Shown here in pieces: positions 51,551 to 62,808 of a stretch of 64,000 nt of DNA. This DNA comes from Coriolopsis trogii. Taxonomy: Eukaryota; Basidiomycota; Agaricomycetes; Polyporales; Polyporaceae. The notes under the pieces were generated by a model that was not told the DNA's origin, did no database searches, and was given only the letters and a program-made list of their open reading frames with translations. The DNA is taken from positions 310,001 through 374,000 of the forward strand of contig JAHYIO010000028.1 of the NCBI GenBank assembly GCA_020543525.1, read 5' to 3'. Numbering within the stretch: position 1 is the stretch's first letter; each line of letters opens with the position of its first letter. The position numbers and the translations under genes are program-made.

Positions 51551-53015
51551 CAGTGCCATCTTCATGGATGCCTGCTACGCCCGGCGAACTGCTATTCGCT
51601 CACGGTTATGACGACTGGTGATGAATCCCAATGAACAAGTTAAATAACGTCTCATGCGCACGTACGTTTCGCCCTTTCGGTCCGTTGGCTCTTCCTATGT
51701 GTTTCGTCCACGGTCTTCTTGAAACCCCAGATCTCTCCGCCCACACGCAGTGTTCGAGTGGACCAGGTCCCCTCACCTTACGTTAAACCCTCCCGTAAAT
51801 CACTTCTTTCTATGTTGCCTTCGTTGATTTGCACTCCGCGGCCTACTCCTCACATGTCTTCGCCTTTTTATCACTTGTTCGACTGCCTTGCCCTTACTCT
51901 TCATAGGCCTTTCCTTTCCCGCACACTTCCCCCTTCATCCTCGCTGCAGGAGTTGGGATATCATCAAAGCTCATACGGCCCCAGGCTATTTATCACTTCT
52001 AACTTTGCTGTCATACTACATGTACAACTAATCGTCCTCCTCCTCGTACTTGAATACTCTTTGCTCATGGGTATATGCCCTCAAGCTCCTTATTGCCCCA
52101 CCAAACAAACCCACTCGTACCGTACGATACTACGAATCCCAGTACCTGCTCCTACATCATTGCCATGCGCTCGCAGAACACTCTTCTGCGACCCGCACCT
52201 TACTTACGAACCACTGCGCACGTCTCTTTCGCGACGCGCTGTCACGATTTCCTTGGTCCTTATGCAATCCTCGGTCCTCAAATTCCTTTCCTTGACCTTG
52301 TCTTTCTCTGTATGCCGTACTCAGCTGTGATACGGGTGTCTTGTGCATCACTAGGTGGTTGTAAATCAAACGCAATTCCTTTCCGCTCTCCGTGCCCCAA
52401 ATCGACTCTCGCACAGCACATACAATAGCTGCTAGTGCCAACATGACTTATGTGCTGCAGCTGTTGCTCATGAAGCACTGAGCGTTCGTAAGAGGGGGGT
52501 GTGACAGGACGGAAGATGAACGTGATTGGAACCGTGTACGTTGGAGATACGGACGCGCAGCAGTGCATGACGTGTTCGAGAACTGGAAGCTTCGGAATCG
52601 GGATCGCAGACTCGGACGCATGGCGTTGCGTGAGGGGATACCCAGGGTACGGACCTACCGGGACCTCGCGATTATCATTGTGTGCGTGTTTGTGCAGGTC
52701 TGCAGGGTGTGGCCGTGGGCCTGTGCACGATAAGCACACGTGCGCAGGATGAGGAGGAATAATTGTCGGACTTGTATGCACGAGTGACGTCAGCGTACCA
52801 CTTACGAGATGCAATACGAGATCGGGCCTCGAGGTGGCTGGCCCCGGCTTTCTCGACATGGGCGCTTGTGGTGTCCGAGTCCGTTGGCCATGGTCCGCCT
52901 GCAAGCCCCACTGGGCTCAAAGGGTGCCATATGATGTCTACCGGTCAGTCTCTGGGAAAGGATGGCGTGGACGACAGTGACTAGACGCACAGGACAGGTC
53001 CTGGAGCGATTTCTT
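51543..53015. other. Intergenic, 1.5 kb, pyrimidine-rich
   Basis: Open frames up to about 200 codons occur on both strands (for example 51719-52330 plus and 52278-52904 minus), but the plus-strand ones come from CT-rich DNA and have no domain, and the minus-strand one is low-complexity. I regard the region as 3' flank and spacer. Confidence 0.4.
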
Positions 53016-53501
53016 TCAGGAGACCGTCGGAAGGTGATGAGGAGTTCCGCGGTGCGGTACCGAGCCTGGTCCCGGGAGGTGACCAGCTTCGGCCAGGATT
53101 TTGCGCGCGTACACATGAGATTGATGTGAGGCATTGGTCGGCTACATGTTGAGTGAGTATTCACATACGGTCAGCTCAAAACGAGTCGATTGTATGTACC
53201 TCCCACAGACGCGCGGTGTATCTGGCCGTCTCCGCGAAGTCGTTATGATTTCGGCCGTGGAAATTGAAGGCTTGGGGAGTAATGAATGAGATGTATGTGT
53301 CATGCATGTCATGGGTAGCGTCAAGGACGTTTGACGTTTTCGATAGTGGGGGAGTCTCCAGCATACCGAGGCGAGCGAGCAGTTCCTGCCTCTACGGCAT
53401 CTCAGTCGCAAGGACCCTACTTGGAGAACGTGAATCGAAAGCATGGAAAGGAAGAAAGGAACACTTACTACATAAATGTATGTGACTTGGAAGGCCTCCA
53501 T
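53016..53501 (-). CDS. Doubtful small hypothetical protein
   Basis: Three possible exons (53501-53469, 53385-53200, 53141-53016) join in phase 0 to give 114 aa: starting MEAFQVTYIYV, with a middle exon ELLARLGMLETPPLSKTSN and FITPQAFNFHGRNHNDF, ending HHLPTVS. The middle exon composition looks like a folded protein. The true start may lie further upstream, since minus-strand frames at 53694-54053 and 54083-54559 are also open and protein-like and could be earlier exons of a larger gene. No family recognised. Confidence 0.3.
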
Positions 53502-55619
53502 AGCAGGTTCATAGTGGTGGGGCAAATGGTGGGGATTCGCTACTCGGTTCAACGCCGGCCTCAGCCACCCGCTGCCCCAGTACTGGTATACTGATCGCGA
53601 ACTACGGAGGACATGTGGGGCCTGCTTTTGCGCGCAATGCACACACCATCTTGATGGCTGTTCGCACATGAGGCCTGAGGGCGGTATAGTCTGTCAGCTG
53701 CCAAACGATCGCTCTACAAAGTCAGGGTGACTTGTCAGCGGAACGCCGACCTGTGTACCTGACTCGGACGCGCGCACTGGCAAGGAAATAGGAGTGGACT
53801 CAGGCGTGAGCGCGAAGTCGATGCGACTCGTATCGCAGCCCGGCACCGCATACGGAGACACGTGCGGTTCCCTGGAAGCAGCCGTAGTCGTTGGTGTGGT
53901 CATGGATGCGCCAGGAGTCCGAACTTGGAGCGCATTTCTCGCCCTCGCGATCGCTCGATGCCTACGATCCACGATAGGAGGTTGCACCGCCATAGACGTT
54001 GACGCGCTTCGCGTACGTCGCTCGTCAAACGGTTGCGGAGGCAGTCGAACCATTTATAGACTGTATGGCACACCCATTTGGTTCACTGGATGGGACAGGT
54101 GAACGGGACAATGTCGGCTTGGTGGTGATGGGGATGAGGCCGATGAGGGTGGCTGCGCACTGGCGTACAACAACCCGACGGGTGATCCGAATGGAGGCGT
54201 CGCGGTTTGTAGATGGCCGTACTGTGCCACCGCGGCCGGGTGTGAATGAGGCGTTTGAAACTATTATACATGGCTTGCTGGGATGTCTTGGCACGCACTG
54301 AATAGAGGAGTGCCGCATTCAGGAGCGTACCAGTTTTCGGACCGGGGGCTGAGCGCTGAGCTTTTTGCTCCTGTTCCCACTTGCAGCGGCCGACGATGGC
54401 GGACATATGGCCGGTCTGAGAGGACGGGTTACGAGAGCCTGACAGCATGAGACGTGTGTGATCATACGCTTTCGCGGGATACGTCCCCAGGCATCGAATG
54501 ATGACCGAATTCGAACCGTCGTGGTAGAGAAGGAGAAGAACTCGGGGCTTCCATCGCATAACTAGATAAGATAGTGAGCATAACCCGGGGTCAAGATGAG
54601 CAACATGTATTCCTGACTAAATCAGCGCTTGACACGACCGAGATGGATGTACATACTAAACGACGTGCGTTGTACACGGACCTGGGACGGCTCAACAAAA
54701 CGAGACTTCGCGAGTACTCACGGCAGACCAAAATAGCTTCACCCACGATAGTCGCGCCCGCAAGACAGCTCAGGCTCGCGTATACATACGAAGAGCATGC
54801 ACGCTCGGGTTCACGTCGATTGTTATGAACGATGCGAATGACCAAAGCAGCTTTGATACACAGTGGTACACGCGTACCGGTATCGGGGCGCTGGCTTGAC
54901 CTTGCGGAGGACTTGCGGCGTGACGCACGAGCGACACAGGGCGAGAGCGAAAATGAACTCGTCTAGCCAGCTGCAGCCTTGTCAGCCTGATGCGGACGCA
55001 GGCCGTGCTTGGCGGGCGCGACATGAGATGACGGGTGGAGGCTCTCTGGCTGTGCTAGCGCTGGAGGGTAGTCTGGAGCTTATCGTGAGTCGCTGGCACA
55101 AGGTCATCGGAAGACGAGTAGAAAAGGCCGAGGCTGGAAGTAGGACCGGACCCTTCTGGCGCACAGAACATGTGCGGTCAACGGGACTTTACTGCAGAGC
55201 GGGAGGCGGCGAAACAGAGGCCAAGGACGGCAGCCATGTGGGGTATCAATGATTCCCATTGCGCCGTGGCTACGACTTCAGAGCGTGTGTCTACGATACG
55301 CAGGAATTCTGCTGGCCGCTGGGCTCTGGTCGGCGAGTTGAAGAGAGCAGTTGGGCTGACTGCAAGGCCAGGTCCGGCATGGAATATCGGACACAGCGGC
55401 TGGAGGGGAAGGCGAGCGGGACGCGGGCATGGACGCCGCTTGGCGCTTGGCTGGGCTGGTGTAGTCCCACGGCGGAGAGACGTCCTCTCGGCGGACGCCC
55501 CTGCCGCCAGGCCCGTCACCTCAGGTCACCTTTCGCTCCTTCCATCTCGTCCTCGCTCTCGAGCCCGTCCTCGACGTCCTCTTCGTCGTCGACCGCTCCG
55601 ACATCCCCCCGCCACCCCC
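53502..55619. other. Spacer with possible upstream exons (minus) and the Kre6 promoter
   Basis: Minus-strand frames at 53694-54053 and 54083-54559 (for instance MRWKPRVLLLLYHDGSNS) may belong to the doubtful gene at 53016-53501. From about 54600 to 55619 I see only short frames; the last few hundred bases are CT-rich and should form the 5' leader of the Kre6 gene. Confidence 0.35.
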
Positions 55620-58219
55620 ATGTCCTCCCCCGCCTGGCCCGCTGATGCGCCCGAACAACCTCGCTCGGGCGCATCAACACCTGAGGACTACGCCCAGTCT
55701 CCCCGTACGCCTCGCACCTCTACCTTCGAGTCTCCACTACTCTCCCCGGATGCAAGAGACCAGGCGTCCCCGAAGGCCCCGTCACGACAATCAACACTCG
55801 GCAATGGCTTTGTTTCCTCGCCCCTCAACCCAAACTCGACCCTCGGTGTTCGCTCACGACCAGCCTCTCGAGGAAGCACATATTTCAATCGCATCGCATC
55901 CGAGGAGGCTCAAGCCCTTACGTCGCAGTTTGGATCTCTAGGTGGTCAGAGAGGTTCCATGGTCCTCTACCGTCTTGCGTCAGACGACAACGGTAGCGAT
56001 CACCTCGTTCCTCCAAAGGCTCTCGCCGCCAACAACCGCGACTCTGTCGTATCCTCTTCGGGCGATTCAGTCTTCTCCATTTCCTCCGACTCGAGATTTC
56101 CATCGGGATACGCGACCCTCGGACGTGGCTTCGTGCCATATGCGTACGATCCCGAAATGGAGAAAGACTTGCCTGACGACGATGACGACTTTCTCCACAC
56201 GCCAGAGTACGGTCATGATCGACGTTCCTACTGGTCATGGCGAGGTATACTCAACATCAGCGTACTCATCATCCTCGTCGGTGCGCTCCTCACTCTCTTC
56301 ATTTGTTACCCTCTCGTCGACTTCTACCGGAACGAGGCCCGCAACTTGGCTATCACCGCGAATACGCACATCAACTCGACAGGCCAGGCAGCACCTACGG
56401 CTGAAGAGTGAGCTCCTCTGCTCTTCTACCTCCGGTCGGGACGCCCACCTGATATACACGCTTTTTACAGCTTTGCCATGCCCCAGCTGATAGACCCCGA
56501 CACGCCCGAGGAAGCCAAGACGCGCACAGGCTTTGACAACGAGGAGTACGAGCTCGTCTTCTCCGACGAGTTCAACACCGACGGCCGGACGTTCTACCCC
56601 GGAGATGATCCCTACTGGGAAGCCGTCGACCTCTGGTACGGGTCTACAGCCGACTTGGAGTGGTACGACCCCAAGCAGGTATATACTGCGAACGGCGCGT
56701 TGCAACTGGTCATGGAGTCCGTTGACGACATCTCTATCAACCACGGCCTTCAATACCGGAGCGGGATGCTGCAGAGTTGGAACAAGTTCTGTTTCACCAG
56801 TGGGTACATCGAGGTTGCTGTAACGATGCCTGGGCCGGACTCGAACACGAAGGGCTACGTGAGTGTTATCGCTATGCTTTGACAATTCGGTACTCAGACT
56901 TTCCCAGTGGCCTGGTGCGTGGACGATGGGCAACCTTGGTAGGCCTGGATATAGGGCGACCACGGATGGTACATGGCCGTACTCGTGAGTAGTACCATAC
57001 GCTTGCTGTTCAGGAAAGTTCATGCCTGCCCAAAGCTATGATACATGTGACCTCGGCACCTTCCCCAACCAGACTCTCAAGGACTTGAGCGGTCCGGCAG
57101 CGGCGTTGCACTCAGAGGAGTCCAGGGAGAAGTACAATTTCGAGCTTTCGTGGCTTCCTGGCCAGCGTGTCTCGTAAGTAACCATGCCTCATCGTGCCGC
57201 CTGCATTCACGTGAACAATAACCAGGGCTTGCACATGTCCCGGTGAAGAGCACCCGGGCCCTAACAACTCCAAGGGCCGTGGGGTCCCAGAAATCGATAT
57301 TCTCGAGGTTGAGAAGAACAAGACTGATGGCGCTGTTGGTCAAGTCGTTTCGCAATCGGTTCAGCTCGCTCCGTTTACGCACGACTATCTGTACATCAAC
57401 GATACGCCCGACGCCTTCACCGTCTATGACGAGAGTATCACTAGGCCTAACGACTACAGGTAAATGCAGCTTCACTCGCTGGTCGTCTCAGCGTTGACGC
57501 TCTCCCTAGGGGCTCCGCTATTCAGCAGGCTGTGTCGGCTCTGACGAACCTTCCGGATGACATGTTCCAAGGCTCGGGGGCCGTCTTCAAGACGCTCGGC
57601 TTCGAATATTGGGCCAACCCGAGCAACCGTGACGAAGGCTTCATCACCTGGCAGGTTGACGGCAAACCAAGCGTGAGGATGGGAGCATCCGCCGCGGCCC
57701 CCGACCAAGGACCGGATGGTTCGCAAGTTGGGCAGCGCCTTATCCCAGAGGAGCCGATGTCCATCATTCTGAACTTGGGTATCTCACGTATGTCTCCTCT
57801 CTCCGTGCCAATTGTCGCAGGCCTACAGCTTACGATTCTTGTCTCGCATATGCAGAGAACTGGCAGAAAATTGACCTATCGACAATGATCTTCCCAGCGA
57901 TCATGCAGGTTGACTACGTCCGCGTATACCAGAGGAAAGGGCAGACCAACATTGGATGCGACCCTCCAGATTATCCCACCAAGAAGTACATCGACGATCA
58001 CCCGGAGGCATACTCAAGTACGTTGTCTGACGTCCGCAGTCGCGTTCATGCGCGCTAACGAGGTTGTACGGCAGACCCGAACGTGACGTTCTGGTCTCAA
58101 GCACCTCCTGTTGGTGCTGGATATCCTTGGCCCAAAAACTCTATGGTAATGCTCTTCTCACATGCTCCCTTGGTCTTCGACGCTGATGGCCTCGCGATAT
58201 GCAGTGGGACGGCTGCTAG
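55620..58219 (+). CDS. Kre6/Skn1-type GH16 protein, beta-1,6-glucan synthesis
   Basis: Type II membrane protein needed for cell-wall beta-1,6-glucan. Nine exons (55620-56407, 56471-56858, 56908-56984, 57036-57173, 57226-57459, 57510-57787, 57856-58017, 58075-58145, 58205-58219) give 716 aa. A Ser/Pro-rich cytosolic N-terminus (1-210) is followed by one transmembrane helix (about 213-233, [21 protein letters not shown]) and a lumenal GH16-like domain: [42 protein letters not shown], and the GH16 signature EIDILE with Glu486 and Glu491. The C-terminal part includes [12 protein letters not shown] and ends WDGC. The last exon is only 15 bases. The order of motifs is that of fungal Kre6 and Skn1. 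Confidence 0.96.
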
Positions 58220-60706
58220 TACAGCGGCATGTTAGACTAGTCAGAAGCTTGCTCTCTTGTGTCATCGTCCGGACATATTCGCCAGTAACGTAACAGTAAC
58301 AGTATCTTCTCTTCTCTCCTGTGACGACTCCACGCCCAGTCTTGTCTGTATATCCGCTCGCCCTCTCCCTCCACGTACGCTCGCGCGGGTCTTATTCCAC
58401 CTCACTTTACTACGCCTCACACTTTGCTCCCTCTTCCTCCGCTACCCCGCCACACGTCACCTTCGCACCACCGTCCTCCGTCGCCCTACCATGCTTTCCT
58501 CCCCAGGGTCCCCCCCTCCTCCCCCTTGAACCCTATCACCTCTCCCTTATCACGCCGCACCCGTCGCATTCCACACATATATAGCGGGGTCAGACGTGGC
58601 GCCGCCGCGCCGAGCCCCAAGGACTTTGTCTCATTCACGTTCATTCTCTGATAGCATATCCGTACCCGCGCTGGTTCCCTATTCTAATCAGTTAATGTGG
58701 ACGATCTTTTTTCCGCACACGCGTTCTGCATTCCGCATTCGCACACTCGCACACGCACTTTGTTCGCAACTTTTCTATAGCAGACCGGGTTTGGCTCCAG
58801 AAGTCGTTCTTTCTTCTTCGCCGCGTTTCAACTCTCGCGCCGACGGCCGTCAATTGCGCAATGTTTGTGGGTGTTCGAGGAGGGAGAGTCACGCGCACGG
58901 ATTAGCACGAGTATGTACGTATACGTCCCGGATTCCTGTCCTGCTCATCACGCTAGCGCTTCAGAAAGCACACCATACCCTTTCACTTCCTTTTCTTGCC
59001 CAGGTCTGTCGGAGTTTGTGCGTACGTGTACGTATGGTACGTATTTCATACGATACTGCGGGAAGGAAACGTTCACTGCTTGCGCGTTATCGTGGGTCCC
59101 TTCTATTTGCATACAGCCAGACAACCTATCGGGTGCCAGTCTCGTGGTACGCATTCTCCTTCCACGCAACATTCACCTCCGACTCCTGCGTGCGATGGGG
59201 TGAAGCGTCTTGTTACCTTCCTTGCTCCTTGTGGTTGGTTGCTGTCGACTCGTTCCATTCCCTCTCTCTCGCCCTTTCCGGCGAGTACCTGGTGTTCGCA
59301 GCTTCTGTGCGGCGCCGGTGAGTACTCTGCCCATTTGCTGGAAGCCCTAGCGGGACGGTGAAGACAAGCCTCGATTGTGACCTACCAGGTTACATGTACG
59401 CACGATATACGTCGGACCATATCATGCATCACGTGCCAGTACTCTTTGTCTCCATCGATCCATACATCGTGCATGCGCCCCTATGCGCAGGCTCCTTCCC
59501 ACCCTACGCTTCGGGTTGAGAGGAGCGATTTCTGAGAGCGTAAACCTAGTAAAATACAAGTAGCGTACACAGGCCTATACATGTAAGCGCCCACATCACG
59601 TGCCAAAGTTTCTCCTCTCAACCCTCAGCGACGGCTGGCACCAAACACGAGTAAAGAACGGAGCTCGGGCTGATAGACGCCCCCGGACCTACTCCGTTTG
59701 GTAGTGTCCCCGCCCTCATCTACTCAACTAAGTTGCATCCTCGCTGTACTGACTGGAATGCTTGGCGGACATGCAACAATGCATGAACAACGGAGACTGA
59801 ATGGCAAAATCCAGGTTGAAACGCATCCACAAGGAGGAGCCTTGCCCCAGGACGTGCATGGGTTTCATTGGGGTCCCCCTGGGTGGTAAACATAAAAATA
59901 TGAGCCTAAGAACTCAAGATTTGTCTTCGGTTTCACTCTGTGAGCCTCTCCGAATGTCAGAAAAATACGACCAGTGAGTGCGCGAGCCAAGTATATATGT
60001 ATCGTTCTTTATTGCGGGGACGCAGATCAACCATCAATCAACGGTGTTTTCGATGCGTATGTTGGATGGTAAGAACAGTGACATTTCGCCCTGATGGCTG
60101 CACCGCTTTTTTACTGTCATGATTTCCCCAGTAACGAGCACGCGATATGCGCGAAACTGCGATCTTTCCTCCCTATGGGTTCTAATGCGATTACAGACGT
60201 GGGTAGGCGCAGTAGCGAGCAAACGCAGACATTGTTCGCTCGGGAGAGTGCTTCCGCCGGGAAGAAACTGACGGGTGGCTCTGGGAGCGATGGCGACGGC
60301 GACAGCGACGCTGTGCCCGATGCATATGCATGCCGTGACCCGTCTCTGGCCATCTTCAAACAACACTGCATTCGCGCTGGTCCCCTCGTTGATCCATTAC
60401 GCTCGCCCGTCGGGACGACCACCATCAGCGCAAAGGGAGATCAGGTACCGCAACCCGCCGTGCGAGCGGAGTCCTTCGCGACCGGTATATAACCCAGGGA
60501 TGCGCGCGGACGACGGGTTTCCTCCTAGGGCTGCGCCTTCCACCATCGTTCTTTCTTCGTTCGTCCTTCGCCCTCCCCCGCCGCGCTTTGCGGAGTTATT
60601 CGACCTTCTCCTCTTGCTCTCTCTTGCGTGCTTGAACATATTTCGCCGCTCTTAACGCTCGCCGTCGGCATCGACATCTGAAACATACATCCATAACGCT
60701 CTCGCT
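58220..60706. other. Intergenic, 2.5 kb
   Basis: Begins with CT-rich sequence after the Kre6 stop, followed by sequence with no accepted exon. Overlapping open frames at 58596-59361 are in CT-rich DNA without any domain. Sequence from about 60480 leads into the membrane-protein gene. No RNA gene or repeat family recognised. Confidence 0.45.
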
Positions 60707-61645
60707 ATGACGTACATCCGCTCCCGCAAGTTCTGCTGCTGCCTGCCCGTCCGCTTTGGAGTGTTCTGCGGGTCCTTGATCGGGCTCGCGCTCGGAGGAC
60801 TGGCGGCCATCGGGAGCTACCTGAGCCTCTCGGACGAGGGTGAGTCCATCTCCAGGCTGTTCCGGGCTATGCGCTTTGCGATTCGTGCCGCAACGACAGG
60901 GGGAAGATGCTGATGGAGGCGTTGTCGCCCCGTTCTGACAGCCAAGGGCAAGCTCGTGCTCTCGCACAGCGAACACATCTCGCTCTGGGTCCTCGGGGTC
61001 ACTATGACCATCTTCGCGCTCACGTCGCTGATGGGGTAAGCACCGCCTTCTCAAGTCCCTCTTCAATCATTCCCCGAGGCCAGGGTTTACTAAACGGAAC
61101 CTTTTTTGTCCTTCGTCCGTCCAGCTTGGTCGGGTCCATCGGTCGGCTGCGTCCGCTCGTGGGCATCTACGCGGGCACGATCACGTTCGTGACTGTGCTG
61201 GACGTCGCGGCGGGGATCTTCTTCATCTACAACCTGTTCGCGACTGCGGACGAGCAGATCGACAAGTGCGAGGCGGACGCGAAGGCGGCGGGCAACACGT
61301 CCGGGGACGTGACGCACTTTGCATGCAGCGCCGGGTTCAAGACCGGGCGCGTGATCGTCGTGATCGTGTACGTGCTCTTCTGGCTGTTCGAAATCTGTGA
61401 GTCTTCGTCTCTCGGTTCTCGATGGCCCCGCGTGCGTCGCTGTGGCAGGAATTAGGATGCGATGACTGACGAGAATGGTTGCAGATGGATGCGTGATCGC
61501 GTTCGAGTACCTGGGGCAGCTGAACGAGGAGAAGGAGGCAGAGGTGGTGGATGCGGAGAGGAAAGGCATGAAGCCGATGACGATCGTGAACAACCAGACG
61601 CAGCAGTATCCGTTCGCTGCGGCGCCCAACGCGTACGGCCAGTAG
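60707..61645 (+). CDS. Small four-helix membrane protein, unknown function
   Basis: Four exons (60707-60839, 60942-61035, 61125-61396, 61485-61645) give 219 aa. Four hydrophobic helices are clear: FGVFCGSLIGLALGGLAAIG, ISLWVLGVTMTIFALTSLMG, LVGIYAGTITFVTVLDVAAG, and VIVVIVYVLFWLFEIYGCVI. The N-terminus has a CCC cluster after RSRKF, a possible palmitoylation site. A loop between helices 3 and 4 carries two cysteines (DKCEADAKA, HFACSAG), giving a tetraspanin-like layout although no CCG motif is present. The cytosolic tail ends QQYPFAAAPNAYGQ. Similar short proteins are common in agaricomycetes; function unknown. Confidence 0.85.
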
Positions 61646-62808
61646 GCTTCGCGTGCGGGGATTGGGGGGGCTTCCTTGTAAGCATTGAATTTTACGACTT
61701 GTTTTCTTTCCGATACGTGTGTCTTGAGGGTGAGTACTGAGTACTGCATCGCGGGAGCGTACATTCGCATTTCGTATGTGTTATGGCTTCGACGCGGGTC
61801 CAAACTGATTGAAGGCGAGGGAGAGGAGCAGCGCAGCGACTCTATACACCTTCCTGTAATGGAAGGAGGGCTGCCGTTTTGGGCGACATTGTGTGAAGGT
61901 CCGGGGTCACGAAGGAAGAAGACGGTCAGCTGGCGTTTGGGCGTGGGGGACGTGATGGTCGTCTGTTGGATGCGCTTCAGCTCAATGGCAAGCAACAAGC
62001 CTTATATCCACCACGTCCACTCACCAAAGTACCTTCTCTCCCCGCCTTGCCCTGCGTTCGCCAGAAATACGACTCGTCCCCCGCCCCGTCGTCCATTCTT
62101 GATGACCCGTTCCTCCCCATTTCCGTGCGAACACCTTCTTCCGATCCTTGCCGGCTTTACGGGATCACCTAGATCACCGTATGCTCATCCTGGCTCATCC
62201 TGTCCTTATCCTGGACGCGCGACGAACAGCGTGAGGCAACACCAGGGCGTGCTGCGTTCATTCGGGGGAAACCTCCTCCTTCGGATAGGCTGAATTGGCC
62301 TCATTTCGGCGGAAGGATGGGCGGTTGTCGGGTGCGTGCGAGCACATCATCCATGCTCAGCTCTGCACGCACATCCTCATGTGCATATTTGTCACAGCTT
62401 CGGTAGCGGCCGGGACAAGACTCCAAGAAAGCATCATCCAGATGGGCCGTTACAAGAGAGAGCGGGGCGAGTGCGCACCAGAGGCAGGGAGAAGACATGG
62501 CAGGAGACCTGGAATAGGAGGAGACGGTGGTCCTCGACGCACACGGCGACCGAGGCGGTCTGGTTGTCAATGTGCACTGGGCGGGAGGAGTGGAGTCACG
62601 TGACTCCTGCCGCCCTTTTCGGAGAGCCGGAGATGGGAGCCTGCCATGACGCCGACGGAGAGCAACGGAATCGCCGACGCTGATACTCCCCAACGCGTGC
62701 CACCCAAGCACAACAAAAAAGTTGACTCGCTGCGCGCTCTCTGTCTCTCTCCACTACTTACCCCGCGTTCTGCCAGCCATCTCCCCCGCCTTTGTTGCGA
62801 CCTCCACG
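61646..62808. other. Intergenic, 1.2 kb, promoter of the F-box-like gene
   Basis: No coding exon accepted. Contains the 16-bp palindrome at 62592-62607 with a central CACGTG. Confidence 0.5.
62592..62607. promoter_or_regulatory. 16-bp perfect palindrome with E-box core
   Basis: GGAGTCACGTGACTCC is identical to its reverse complement. The core GTCACGTGAC is the type of site bound by fungal bHLH regulators of the Cbf1/Pho4 class, and the flanks read TGACTC, a Gcn4/bZIP half-site, on each strand. It lies about 200 bases upstream of the ATG of the F-box-like gene. Binding is inferred from sequence only. Confidence 0.55.

Noticed and set aside
51719..52330. Plus-strand open frame of 203 codons after the Ser/Pro-rich gene
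   Set aside because: It comes from CT-rich sequence with no domain, and the frame overlaps a minus-strand frame of similar length; most likely 3' flank.
52278..52904. Minus-strand open frame of 208 codons
   Set aside because: Low-complexity Pro/His/Thr-rich sequence without splice support or recognisable family.
58596..59361. Plus-strand open frames downstream of Kre6
   Set aside because: Pyrimidine-rich DNA gives Ser/Leu/Pro-rich frames in more than one phase; nothing supports translation.
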